Positions 36,006 to 44,440 of a stretch of DNA of 64,000 nucleotides are shown here, one piece after another; the first letter of the stretch is position 1; every line of letters begins with the position of its first letter. Source of the DNA: Chryseobacterium herbae (GTDB lineage Bacteria > Bacteroidota > Bacteroidia > Flavobacteriales > Weeksellaceae). Both the position numbers and the translations under genes were made by a program. Below the pieces are notes generated by a model. That model was not told the origin of the DNA and did not search any database. It was given only the letters and a program-made list of their open reading frames with translations. The stretch spans positions 124,001-188,000 of the forward strand of contig NZ_JAOAMU010000003.1 of the NCBI RefSeq assembly GCF_025154075.1, in the 5' to 3' direction.

Positions 36006-37280
36006 ATGGACATTGTATTAGGCCTGCAGTGGGGCGATGAAGGAAAAGGAAAGTTTATTGATCTCATCAGTGAAGACTATCACATGACGGCCCGTTTTAA
36101 TGGCGGTGCAAATGCTGGACACAGTATAGAAAGAAATGGTAAAAGAATCACTTTAAAATCACTTCCTTCCGGGATTTTCATGAAAGGCGTTCAGAATGTC
36201 ATCGGAACAGGAACCGTACTGGATCCGGTAAGTCTGAGAAAAGAAATTTTAAATCTTAAACAATTTGACGAAACGATTGAACCTGAAAATACTCTGATGA
36301 TTTCCAAAAAGGCACACTTCGTTCTTCCTACGCATAGACTCTTGGATTGCTTTATGGAAGATAATCTAGAATATACCACCATCGGAACGACGAGAAACGG
36401 GATTGCCCAGGCCTATTCCAATAAAATCTTAAGACAGAATCTTAGGGTTGGTGATATAGATTCTCTTGATTTTAAGAGCAGGGTAGAGCAGATTCTAGAA
36501 AGAGACTACAGGCTTCTTGCCGGTGGAGATATGGTGCTTCCTTCATTAGAGGAAATCAGCAGGGAATTCTTTGAAGCGGTAGATTTTATGAAAAAGTTCA
36601 CCCGTACAGAAACAGAGATAGTTTTAAATACGGCTTTGTCTGAAGGAAAAAAGATCCTGGCAGAAGGATCACAGGCTGCAATGCTGGATATAGATCACGG
36701 TACGTATCCTTATGTGACTTCCTCTTCCACCACGGCTGCAGGAGCATGTGTCGGACTGGGTATTTCACCTAAGAAAGTCGGTGAAATATTCGGGATTGCA
36801 AAAGCGTATTGCACAAGAGTAGGGAATGGAATGTTTCCTACGGAGATTTTTGACAGTTTGGGTGAAGAGATCAGACAGAAAGGAAACGAGTTCGGGTCCA
36901 ATACAGGGCGCCCGAGAAGAATCGGCTGGCTGGATCTTCCGGCTTTAAGATATGCGATTATGATCACCGGAGTTACCCAGGTTATTTTGACCAAGGCAGA
37001 TGTTTTAAGCGGAATGGAATCCGTGTCAGTCTGTACCCATTATGAACTCGAAGATGGAAATGTGGCCCGAACTTCAGGAATACTCCCTGAAAATGCCCGT
37101 CCGGTTTTAAAACAGATGAAAGGTTGGGAAGGAGACATTACCGCTATTGAAGATGCCTCCAACTTACCTGAAGAATTAAAAGCTTTCCTTTCTTTTCTGA
37201 ATGATGAGCTGGGTGTTCCCATCACTTATCTTTCTACGGGACCGGGAAGAGATGAGATATTGAAATTAAACAGTAAATAA
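36006..37280 (+). CDS. purA: Adenylosuccinate synthetase, divergent paralogue
   Basis: 424-aa GTP-dependent ligase that joins IMP and aspartate on the way to AMP. Key motifs are present: WGDEGKGK (Asp11, P-loop), NAGH (His39), YVTSSSTTAAGA, and TGRPRRIGWLD near 300. Several normally conserved spots differ: NAGHS instead of NAGHT, and IGTTRNGIAQAYSNK where most enzymes have GTT..GIGP.YEDK. It therefore looks like a second, specialised copy rather than the housekeeping enzyme. The promoter carries the palindrome also found upstream of the adjacent Crp/Fnr gene. It is convergent with the astacin gene and shares its terminator. Confidence 0.9.
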   Translation: MDIVLGLQWGDEGKGKFIDLISEDYHMTARFNGGANAGHSIERNGKRITLKSLPSGIFMKGVQNVIGTGTVLDPVSLRKEILNLKQFDETIEPENTLMISKKAHFVLPTHRLLDCFMEDNLEYTTIGTTRNGIAQAYSNKILRQNLRVGDIDSLDFKSRVEQILERDYRLLAGGDMVLPSLEEISREFFEAVDFMKKFTRTETEIVLNTALSEGKKILAEGSQAAMLDIDHGTYPYVTSSSTTAAGACVGLGISPKKVGEIFGIAKAYCTRVGNGMFPTEIFDSLGEEIRQKGNEFGSNTGRPRRIGWLDLPALRYAIMITGVTQVILTKADVLSGMESVSVCTHYELEDGNVARTSGILPENARPVLKQMKGWEGDITAIEDASNLPEELKAFLSFLNDELGVPITYLSTGPGRDEILKLNSK

Positions 37281-37290
37281 TTATAAAGCA

Positions 37291-37325
37291 AAAGAGGTTA
37301 GGAAAATAAATCCCTAACCTCTTTA
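37291..37325. terminator. Bidirectional terminator between purA and the astacin gene
   Basis: Stem AAAGAGGTTAGG / CCTAACCTCTTT between convergent genes, with short T runs on both sides. Confidence 0.75.
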
Positions 37326-37341
37326 TCTGGATAAAAAAATA

Positions 37342-38673
37342 TTAATTAACTTTTGTAAGTTTAAAACGTTGTTTTGTAGGCGGCTGAACCGTTTGATCCG
37401 TACTACCGATTACAATAGGAGTAAGGTTAGTGGTTAGACCACCCTTTACTTCTAATCTCAGGGATGGTGCGTTCTTAGGAGCAAATCCAAAACCATTATT
37501 TCCCAAATTAATTAATAACCATTTCTGAGCATCTGTATTAGAATTAGTTCTTAATTCTACAGCAGTTCCATTTGCTGTTCCGCTACTTTTTACAGTTAAA
37601 ACCTTTGTAGCATCCAATGTAGATTTGATGGTATAATAACCGTGATCTGACTTACTGAAAGTAAATCTCTGGTTATTCCCTGTAGAGGCTGAATATAGAA
37701 TCACACTGGTACCATCTGTAGTGGAGCTTCCGGATATATCTACATTTTTATCATTTGCTAAAGCTGTTGTCATTGTATAAGTTCCGTTGATTGCAGAAGT
37801 AGCATTAACAGGCCCGTACAAATGGTTAATTCCGGCATAGTCACCGGCAGACAATCCTGTTCTTTGCTTGGTGAAAGTAGAACCGTCCAGTTTAGTCATT
37901 ACAGGCTGGCTTGAGTTTATCGCAAAATCTGTAGACTGATACATCATCACCGAACCGAAGTCAAACGCACCGTGTCCTGCATAATCATTGTAAAGGTTGA
38001 AGTTGTGACGGCTTCCTTCTACCGCCTTGTTAACATCTACAATAATATACTGATCTCTGTCCGGACGGCATTGTTCATGCATAATTCCCATAGAGTGCAT
38101 CACTTCGTGGGCAATAATTGCCGGATAGGTAATATTATAAATTTTGATACCATTCACTCTGTTTTGCTGCCATCCAAGCGGAGAACTGTTACCTGTAGAA
38201 TAGGTAAAGGTGATATATTCGGTCTGGTTGGTGCGTTCTACAAACTGAACACTGGTTTGGGAAGAAATCATATCAAACGCTTTGTTGATATTGGTAAGGA
38301 ACGTATTGTAGTTCAGAGTACTCAGGGTTCCCTGGCTGGGTAATGTATAATAGACTGTTGCACCTGGCCATGTCTTGATAAAGGAGCTTACAATGGTGCT
38401 TTTCTCAGATGTTGACAATTCAGAATTGGTCTGCATCTTTAATTTGTTAAACTGTTCAGCTGTAATGGTAATATCATCTGCGTAAAAATATTCACCATTC
38501 ACTTCATTGACATACGTATAAGTCCCGCTAATTAATAATTTATGAACCGTCGTGTTATCCAGCTTCGCCGTTGTATGGTCCATTTGATTGGCCTGCGCGT
38601 TTTCGATATCCGACCTACAAGAATTCAGAGCCAAAACAAGGCATCCTGATAAGAGTAATAGTTTGCTTTTCAT
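37342..38673 (-). CDS. Astacin-like (M12A, flavastacin type) metalloprotease with ricin-type lectin domain
   Basis: 443-aa secreted zinc endopeptidase. Lipoprotein-type signal peptide (LLLLSGCLVLALNSC), propeptide to about 95, catalytic domain with the astacin zinc motif HEVMHSMGIMHE (His189, Glu190, His193, His199), and the Met-turn region SVMMYQ. A C-terminal RICIN-type beta-trefoil (about 295-440) has repeated QRFTFSKSDHGYYTIKS and QKWLLINLGNNGFGF units and probably binds glycans. The arrangement recalls flavastacin of Elizabethkingia. Single-gene unit. Confidence 0.92.
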   Translation of the reverse strand: MKSKLLLLSGCLVLALNSCRSDIENAQANQMDHTTAKLDNTTVHKLLISGTYTYVNEVNGEYFYADDITITAEQFNKLKMQTNSELSTSEKSTIVSSFIKTWPGATVYYTLPSQGTLSTLNYNTFLTNINKAFDMISSQTSVQFVERTNQTEYITFTYSTGNSSPLGWQQNRVNGIKIYNITYPAIIAHEVMHSMGIMHEQCRPDRDQYIIVDVNKAVEGSRHNFNLYNDYAGHGAFDFGSVMMYQSTDFAINSSQPVMTKLDGSTFTKQRTGLSAGDYAGINHLYGPVNATSAINGTYTMTTALANDKNVDISGSSTTDGTSVILYSASTGNNQRFTFSKSDHGYYTIKSTLDATKVLTVKSSGTANGTAVELRTNSNTDAQKWLLINLGNNGFGFAPKNAPSLRLEVKGGLTTNLTPIVIGSTDQTVQPPTKQRFKLTKVN

Positions 38674-38982
38674 ATCATTTAAATATTGGTGTATTGGTAA
38701 AGTTTTCTCAATATGAACGATGATATTGTCATCATATTCACATGGTACTTATAAATATATTAATAAAACCTGTATTTAAATGTAACATAATATAATGTTT
38801 GTTTTGTTTATTATTTTATTGAATAGTGTATTTATTTCGTTAATAAATTTATTTACTGTGATTTTTTCCTATTAAATTAGAATTTTAATTATTCACAAAT
38901 ATTCGATATAAGAGTCGAAATGACCCCATATTATGTGTGAAAACGGAATTAATCTGAATATTTCTGTAATTTTGAATAAAAT
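38674..38982. other. A/T-rich gene-free spacer
   Basis: About 310 bp upstream of the astacin gene without an ORF on either strand. A small inverted repeat GATGA-TATTG-TCATC lies near 38720. No clear TAnnTTTG box for the minus strand was found. Confidence 0.5.
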
Positions 38983-39006
38983 AAACGGAAATTTTTCTCC
39001 GCTTTA
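38983..39006 (-). terminator. Terminator after the nitrilase-fold gene
   Basis: On the minus strand AAAGCGGA pairs with TTCCGTTT (one wobble) before a T/A-rich tract. It shares its sequence with the terminator at 39757-39783. Confidence 0.6.
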
Positions 39007-39013
39007 ATAGATA

Positions 39014-39745
39014 TTAGTTGATATAAATTTTTTCGATCTGATCATTATCGGTGTCTACAATCAAAATCCCCTCATCTTCATCATTGAGTTGCCCCAATAA
39101 ATTTCCTGTAGTACTCCAGACAGACGATTTTCCTGCGCATTCATAACCTCCCGATTCTCCAACGAAATTAGCCATTATAACATGCAGATGGTATTTTTCT
39201 GCAATAGTGGATAGTTTAATAATGTCTTCATCAATGCCATTGACCGAATTGAGAACACTTGCTGCATAAATAGTTGAACCCGTCTGGTAAGCTTCCTGTG
39301 AATGAGTAGGATCAGATAAATCATAACATATGGCTAGTGATATTTTAGTCTGCGAAAGTTCCAGCTGACAGAAGCTTTCTCCTTTTGAAAAAAAGGTAAT
39401 TTCCGTTGGGAAAAGATTCCGCTTTGAATACACTTTTCTCTTTTCCCCCGGTTCAAATATAATACTGCTTATAAATAACTGATCATCGGACTTTGTCGGC
39501 ATTCCAACGGTGATACTCATGTTGTTGTCATCTGCTATTTTTTGGAAAACATCTAAAATTTGATCTTCATAATCAATGGAGAGCTGTTCCGCTAATTCAG
39601 GTTCATAGCCGGTAATCGAAAGCTCAGGAAAAATAATCAGATCAACGTTTTTAGTAGCTGCTGCTTTGATTACTATTTTGTGATTTTCAATATTTTTAAG
39701 AATATCTCCTTTTATGGGCTTGATTTGTGCTGCTGCGATTTTCAT
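39014..39745 (-). CDS. Carbon-nitrogen hydrolase (nitrilase superfamily)
   Basis: 243-aa enzyme that hydrolyses non-peptide C-N bonds (amidase or nitrilase type). The catalytic triad is visible: Glu41 in FPELSITGYEP, Lys108 in VYSKRNLFPTE, Cys140 in LAICYDLSDP. Full length for a single-domain member. The substrate is not predictable; omega-amidase or carbamoylase branches are possible. It lies between two related hairpins and 43 bp after aspS on the same strand, so read-through from aspS is possible. Confidence 0.88.
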   Translation of the reverse strand: MKIAAAQIKPIKGDILKNIENHKIVIKAAATKNVDLIIFPELSITGYEPELAEQLSIDYEDQILDVFQKIADDNNMSITVGMPTKSDDQLFISSIIFEPGEKRKVYSKRNLFPTEITFFSKGESFCQLELSQTKISLAICYDLSDPTHSQEAYQTGSTIYAASVLNSVNGIDEDIIKLSTIAEKYHLHVIMANFVGESGGYECAGKSSVWSTTGNLLGQLNDEDEGILIVDTDNDQIEKIYIN

Positions 39746-39756
39746 ATAATGTCAAT

Positions 39757-39783
39757 AAAAAAGCGGAGAAAAATCTCCGCTTT
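39757..39783 (-). terminator. Terminator after aspS
   Basis: Perfect 10-bp stem AAAGCGGAGA / TCTCCGCTTT, with the T tract on the minus strand. Confidence 0.85.
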
Positions 39784-39787
39784 AAAT

Positions 39788-41542
39788 TTATGCTTTTAAG
39801 TTCAATTGTATTTCCAGTTCATCCAGCTGTGCATCAGCGATAGATGCCGGCGCATCGATCATCACGTCTCGCCCTGAATTATTCTTAGGGAATGCGATAT
39901 AATCTCTGATCACTTCGTTTCCGTCGAGAATAGCCACCAAACGGTCAAATCCGAAAGCTAATCCCCCGTGAGGCGGTGCTCCGTATTTAAAGGCATTCAT
40001 CAGGAATCCAAACTGAGCTTCTGCTTCCTCTTTGGTAAATCCTAGAAGGTCAAACATTTTAGACTGAAGATCTTTGTCAAATATTCTGATAGAACCTCCA
40101 CCGATCTCGTTTCCGTTAAGAACCATATCGTAAGCATTTGCTCTTGCTTTACCCGGATCTGTTTCCAGTAAATGGAAATCTTCAGGTTTAGGAGAGGTGA
40201 AAGGGTGGTGCATAGCGTGGTAACGTCCACTTTCTTCGTCGAATTCGAGTAATGGGAAGTCTACGACCCAAAGTGGTGCAAATACATCTCCTTTTCTCAG
40301 TCCCAAACGGTTTCCAAGTTCCATTCTCAAGGCAGAAAGCTGAGCTCTTACCTTATTTTCGTTTCCGGATAAGATCAGCATTAAGTCGCCTTCTTTAGCT
40401 CCGAATTTTTCAATGATCTTCGCCAGATCTTCTTCGTTGTAGAATTTGTTGACAGATGAGGTTTTCACCCCGTCATTCTGGAATTTAGCCCAAACCATTC
40501 CGGATGCTCCGATCTGCGGACGTTTTACCCAGTCAACAAGCTCATCGATCTGCTTTCTTGTATAGTCAGCACATCCTTCTACATTGATTCCTACTACCAA
40601 TTCAGCGTCGTCAAATATTTTGAAATCTTTTCCTTTTACAAGTTCGTTAAGTTCCACGAACTCCATTCCGAAACGGATGTCCGGTTTATCATTCCCGTAT
40701 TTCTTCATCGCATCAACGAAAGTCATTCTTGGGAAAGCTCCGAATTCCTGTCCTGTAATATCTTTGATCAATGTTTTCGTCATTCCTTCAAAGACATTCA
40801 TAATGTCTTCCTGTTCTACGAAAGCCATCTCACAGTCAATTTGTGTAAATTCCGGTTGTCTGTCCGCTCTCAAATCTTCATCACGGAAACATTTTACGAT
40901 CTGGAAATATTTATCCATTCCGCCTACCATCAGAAGCTGCTTGAACGTCTGTGGCGATTGTGGAAGGGCATAAAACTGTCCCGGATTCATTCTGCTTGGC
41001 ACTACAAAGTCTCTTGCGCCTTCCGGTGTAGATTTAATTAAAACCGGAGTTTCCACTTCGATAAATCCTTCGTCGGAAAGATAATTTCTCACTTTCTGTG
41101 CCATTTTGTGACGGAAAATAAGCTTATCTCGTACCGGTGCTCTTCTGATATCAAGGTAACGGTATTTCATTCTTAATTCTTCACCGCCATCCGTTTCATC
41201 TTCAATGGTGAAAGGGGGAAGCTGGGATTCATTAAGAACTGCCAGTTTTTCAACTAGAATTTCAATTTCTCCAGTTGGAATATTTGGATTTTTGCTTACT
41301 CTCTCGATTACTTTTCCTGTCACCTGAATCACAAATTCACGGCCCAGCTTTTTAGCTTCTTCCATCAGTTGTGGAGAAGAACGGTCCTGGTCAAAAACCA
41401 GTTGGGTAATTCCGTAACGATCCCGAAGATCTATCCAAATCATAAATCCTTTATCACGGATAGTCTGTACCCATCCGGAAAGTGTAACTTCTTCATTAAG
41501 ATTTTTCAGAGATAATTCTCCGTTCGTGTGTGATCGAAACAT
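39788..41542 (-). CDS. aspS: Aspartyl-tRNA synthetase
   Basis: Class IIb synthetase charging tRNA-Asp. N-terminal OB-fold ([20 protein letters not shown]), motif 2 region [18 protein letters not shown], a GAD-type insertion and motif 3 GLAFGFDRL. 584 aa, normal bacterial length. The ATG at 41542 is chosen over the in-frame ATG at 41563 because [10 protein letters not shown] is the conserved N-terminus. All catalytic motifs are intact. Confidence 0.96.
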   Translation of the reverse strand: MFRSHTNGELSLKNLNEEVTLSGWVQTIRDKGFMIWIDLRDRYGITQLVFDQDRSSPQLMEEAKKLGREFVIQVTGKVIERVSKNPNIPTGEIEILVEKLAVLNESQLPPFTIEDETDGGEELRMKYRYLDIRRAPVRDKLIFRHKMAQKVRNYLSDEGFIEVETPVLIKSTPEGARDFVVPSRMNPGQFYALPQSPQTFKQLLMVGGMDKYFQIVKCFRDEDLRADRQPEFTQIDCEMAFVEQEDIMNVFEGMTKTLIKDITGQEFGAFPRMTFVDAMKKYGNDKPDIRFGMEFVELNELVKGKDFKIFDDAELVVGINVEGCADYTRKQIDELVDWVKRPQIGASGMVWAKFQNDGVKTSSVNKFYNEEDLAKIIEKFGAKEGDLMLILSGNENKVRAQLSALRMELGNRLGLRKGDVFAPLWVVDFPLLEFDEESGRYHAMHHPFTSPKPEDFHLLETDPGKARANAYDMVLNGNEIGGGSIRIFDKDLQSKMFDLLGFTKEEAEAQFGFLMNAFKYGAPPHGGLAFGFDRLVAILDGNEVIRDYIAFPKNNSGRDVMIDAPASIADAQLDELEIQLNLKA

Positions 41543-41654
41543 AATTATTTGTTTAAGGTTCAATGTTTAAGATATAAGGTTGAGCTTTCTGATCATGAAG
41601 TTTTCAACCATAAATTCCGGATGCAAAGATAAGATTTTTGCAGGTTCTGTAAAC

Positions 41655-41680
41655 AAAAAAAACTTCCTTTCGGAAGTCTT
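41655..41680 (-). terminator. Terminator of the ankyrin-repeat gene
   Basis: Minus-strand ACTTCC-GAAA-GGAAGT hairpin followed by eight T. Confidence 0.8.
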
Positions 41681-41700
41681 GTATATTATTTGAGGGCTTT

Positions 41701-42060
41701 TTAATTATTGGTAGCTCCTTTTTGTATCAATAGCTGTGCGGTTTGCTCTTTATTTCCCAATTTGGCTAATGCAAGGGGAGTTTTACCATTACATTCCTTA
41801 TTGACATCTGCCTGGTTGTCCAGAAGAAATTTAATAATATTATTTCTGCCATAAAGAGAGCTGAAACCTAATGCACTGAAAGTTTCATTTTTAAGCGGAA
41901 AGCATTTGTTGTAATCTGCTTTTGAAAAATTCTTTTTAAATGAAGTAACATTGTCAGATTGAATAGCTTGCATCTGAGCTTTGCTAAGTGACTGAGCAGA
42001 AAGCATACTGGCAGATGCCGAGATGGCAAGTATAAAAACAGTAGAGATTATTTTTTTCAT
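41701..42060 (-). CDS. Exported ankyrin-repeat protein
   Basis: 119-aa protein with signal peptide (MKKIISTVFILAISASASMLSAQ) and about two ankyrin-type repeats (SALGFSSLYGRNNIIKFLLDNQADVN, GKTPLALAKLGNKEQTAQLLIQKGA). Probably periplasmic and protein-binding. Starts at 42060 (MKK) or 42069 (MNLMKK) are possible; the ATG at 42084 overlaps the -7 box and is less likely. Divergent from the MATE gene. Confidence 0.82.
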   Translation of the reverse strand: MKKIISTVFILAISASASMLSAQSLSKAQMQAIQSDNVTSFKKNFSKADYNKCFPLKNETFSALGFSSLYGRNNIIKFLLDNQADVNKECNGKTPLALAKLGNKEQTAQLLIQKGATNN

Positions 42061-42081
42061 AAGATTCATTTTAAGAATATA

Positions 42082-42089
42082 CAAATCTA
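42082..42089 (-). promoter_or_regulatory. -7 box of the ankyrin-repeat gene
   Basis: Minus-strand TAGATTTG matches TAnnTTTG and lies 12-21 nt before the two favoured ATGs. Confidence 0.45.
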
Positions 42090-42138
42090 AATTATTTTTT
42101 TGATATGAGTAACTAAATTTTTATAAGAATTGAATTTG

Positions 42139-42146
42139 TATTTTTG
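42139..42146 (+). promoter_or_regulatory. -7 box of the MATE gene
   Basis: TATTTTTG, 26 nt before the ATG at 42173. Confidence 0.5.
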
Positions 42147-42172
42147 ATAATCAGATAATTATTGATTAGGAA

Positions 42173-43567
42173 ATGACAAGATATATAGATTTTTTGAAAA
42201 AAGCATTCAGCGGGGAAGAAGTAGATTATACCAAAATAACGATCAGGAGCGCTGTTCTTCTTCTGGCGGTTCCTATGATGCTGGAGATGGCCATGGAATC
42301 TGTTTTTGCATTGGTAGACCTGTACTTTGTCGGGCATCTGAAAGAAAGCGGATATGCAATTCAAACAGTAGGCCTTACAGAATCGGTACTTTCGGTAATG
42401 TATTCCATTGCGATAGGGATGAGTATGGCAGCCACGGCTTTGGTGGCACGGCGAATTGGGGAGAAAAATCCGGAGCAGGCTTCCAGAAGTGCTGCACAGG
42501 TTTTACTCGTTTCATTTGTCATTACTTTGTTGCTGAGTTTATTGGGCGTGATCTATGCAGAAGAAATTCTGATTTTAATGGGCTCAAAACCTGAAGCGGC
42601 AGCGTACGGGAAAGATTTCACGAGGATCATGATGGGAAGCAGTGTTATTATTATGCTTTTATTTTTGATCAACGGGATTTTCAGGGGAGCGGGAAATGCA
42701 GCCATTGCGATGAAATCTCTCTGGATCGCCAATATTGTGAATATTATCCTTTGTCCTGTTCTGATCAAGGGTTTCGGACCTGTTCCGGCAATGGGACTTA
42801 CCGGAGCGGCTTTGGCAACTACAATAGGTAGAAGTGTCGGTGTAGTTTATCAGCTGTATCATTTGTTGGTTGCAGATACCCAAATCCGCATTGCGCTTCC
42901 TTATTTTACTCCTGATTTCAAACAGATAAAATCCATTGTGAAAATAGCAACACCGGGGATTTTCCAGTTCGTGATTGCATCATGCAGCTGGATTTTTCTA
43001 GCTCAATTGGTGGCAACTACCGGAGGGGAAAATGCTTCTGCAGGATATCAGACCGCTTTGAGGCTGATGATGTTCTTTATGCTTCCCGCCTGGGGATTGA
43101 GTAACGCGGCTTCCACACTGGTTGGTCAGAATATGGGGGCCAATGAAATGCTGAGAGCAGAACAGTCAGTCATGAAAACTGTAAAATATAATGTGATCTT
43201 CATGCTGGCGGTAAGCTTAATATTTTTCCTGCTTGGAGATTTTCTGGTAGGATTTTTTACGCAGGAAACACATATTAAAGAGTTTGCTAAAAATGCACTG
43301 CATATTATGAGTGTAGGATTTATTTTCTATGGAATCGGAATGGTACTCATCAATGCATTTAACGGAGCGGGCGATACCTGGACGCCAACCTGGGTGAATT
43401 TCTTTGGGTTCTGGCTGTTTCAGATTCCGCTGGCTTATTTTCTTTCAAAACATTTCGGAATGGGACCTAAAGGAGTATTTATCTCTATTCCGGCTGCAGA
43501 AACTTTGATTACCATTGTTGCCTTTATTTTGTTTAAAAAAGGAAAATGGAAGACGGTGAAAGTGTAA
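42173..43567 (+). CDS. MATE family efflux transporter
   Basis: 464-aa inner-membrane exporter with twelve predicted transmembrane helices in two homologous halves. N-terminal AVLLLAVPMMLEMAMESVFALVDLYFVG and the mid-protein repeat IVKIATPGIFQFVIASCSWIFLAQLVA show the MATE inverted duplication. The family exports cationic drugs or metabolites by Na+ or H+ exchange. Substrate not predictable. A possible 27-codon ORF follows before the terminator. Confidence 0.93.
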   Translation: MTRYIDFLKKAFSGEEVDYTKITIRSAVLLLAVPMMLEMAMESVFALVDLYFVGHLKESGYAIQTVGLTESVLSVMYSIAIGMSMAATALVARRIGEKNPEQASRSAAQVLLVSFVITLLLSLLGVIYAEEILILMGSKPEAAAYGKDFTRIMMGSSVIIMLLFLINGIFRGAGNAAIAMKSLWIANIVNIILCPVLIKGFGPVPAMGLTGAALATTIGRSVGVVYQLYHLLVADTQIRIALPYFTPDFKQIKSIVKIATPGIFQFVIASCSWIFLAQLVATTGGENASAGYQTALRLMMFFMLPAWGLSNAASTLVGQNMGANEMLRAEQSVMKTVKYNVIFMLAVSLIFFLLGDFLVGFFTQETHIKEFAKNALHIMSVGFIFYGIGMVLINAFNGAGDTWTPTWVNFFGFWLFQIPLAYFLSKHFGMGPKGVFISIPAAETLITIVAFILFKKGKWKTVKV

Positions 43568-43574
43568 AATCAAT

Positions 43575-43658
43575 ATGGGAAAAGAAGACCTGGAACGGTT
43601 TCTAAATCCGTTGGTTCTTCTGAAACTAAAGCAAAAAGCTAAAAATAAAAAAGGCTGA
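43575..43658 (+). CDS. Possible 27-aa small protein
   Basis: ATG at 43575, 7 nt after the MATE stop, opens a short frame reading MGKEDLERFLNPLVLLKLKQ and ending AKNKKG. It is a single amphipathic basic helix, and its stop falls within the terminator hairpin that also serves the MATE gene. The position fits an operon partner but it could be chance or the remnant of a longer gene. Confidence 0.3.
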   Translation: MGKEDLERFLNPLVLLKLKQKAKNKKG

Positions 43659-43680
43659 AGATCAATCTTCAGCCTTTTTT
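43647..43680. terminator. Terminator between MATE and DUF937 genes
   Basis: Long stem AAAAAAGGCTGAAGA / TCTTCAGCCTTTTTT with a tight loop, usable from both directions. Confidence 0.88.
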
Positions 43681-43696
43681 AATATACAAAATTAAA

Positions 43697-44356
43697 TTAT
43701 TTTCCTCCTAAAATATTACCAAGGATGCTTCCTAATCCGCCTCCTTGTTGCTGTTGTTGCCCTCCGCCACCGCCAAGTACACTTCCTAAAATATCATTAA
43801 GCGGGTTTCCTCCTGATTGCGACTGACCGCTTCCCAGAACACTTCCTAAGATATCATTCAATGGACTTGATTGCTGCGTTTGAGCCTGGCTGGATGCATT
43901 TCCAAGAATTCCTCCCAAAAGATCTCCTAAACCTCCTGCACCTACATTATTCTGTTGTTTCTCTTTACCGATATATCCCATGATCACCGGAGCTAGCATC
44001 GCTAGAATAGGACCGATTTTGTCGATGGAGATTCCTGTATTCTGAGAAAGTTGGTTTTCTACATTGCTTTTCTGCCCGCCAAAAACGTGGTCAAGGATTG
44101 ACCCTCCTTCATCTTGTCTTGCTTCAGCCTGTGATGCGTCATCAAGAATACTTCCGTCGTGGTCTTTATCTAAAGCATTATTTAAAGCTTCTGCTTCTTT
44201 AGCGTCCTGAGATTTATTTCTAAGGTAAGAAATAACCAAAGGGGCTGCTACAGCCAATAAGGCGATAATCTGGTTTCTGCTGATCCCGAATTTGTTTTCT
44301 GCCTGCTCAGCAACCTGGTTGCTGGTGTTACCTGTAAGTAGGTCAATTAAACTCAT
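43697..44356 (-). CDS. DUF937 domain protein with Gly/Gln-rich repeats
   Basis: 219-aa soluble protein of the DUF937 family. The N-terminal helical part (SNQVAEQAENKFGISRNQIIALLAVAAPLVISYL) is repeated in the middle (ENQLSQNTGISIDKIGPILAMLAPVIMGYI), giving two DUF937 units. The C-terminus is a low-complexity Gly/Ser/Gln region with PLNDILGSVLG twice and a third related LGSILGNILGG copy. Function unknown. Single-gene unit. Confidence 0.85.
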   Translation of the reverse strand: MSLIDLLTGNTSNQVAEQAENKFGISRNQIIALLAVAAPLVISYLRNKSQDAKEAEALNNALDKDHDGSILDDASQAEARQDEGGSILDHVFGGQKSNVENQLSQNTGISIDKIGPILAMLAPVIMGYIGKEKQQNNVGAGGLGDLLGGILGNASSQAQTQQSSPLNDILGSVLGSGQSQSGGNPLNDILGSVLGGGGGQQQQQGGGLGSILGNILGGK

Positions 44357-44440
44357 AGTTTGTGTTTATTTTAAAGTATTAAGTAAATCAAAGTTATCAA
44401 AAAATGTGATTCACAAAATCTTTTCACCTCACAATTATTG

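Noticed and set aside
36006..37280. Phage-type PurZ (2-aminoadenylosuccinate synthetase)
   Set aside because: The catalytic Asp in WGDEGKGK is kept and no phage genes are near, so a PurA paralogue is the better call.
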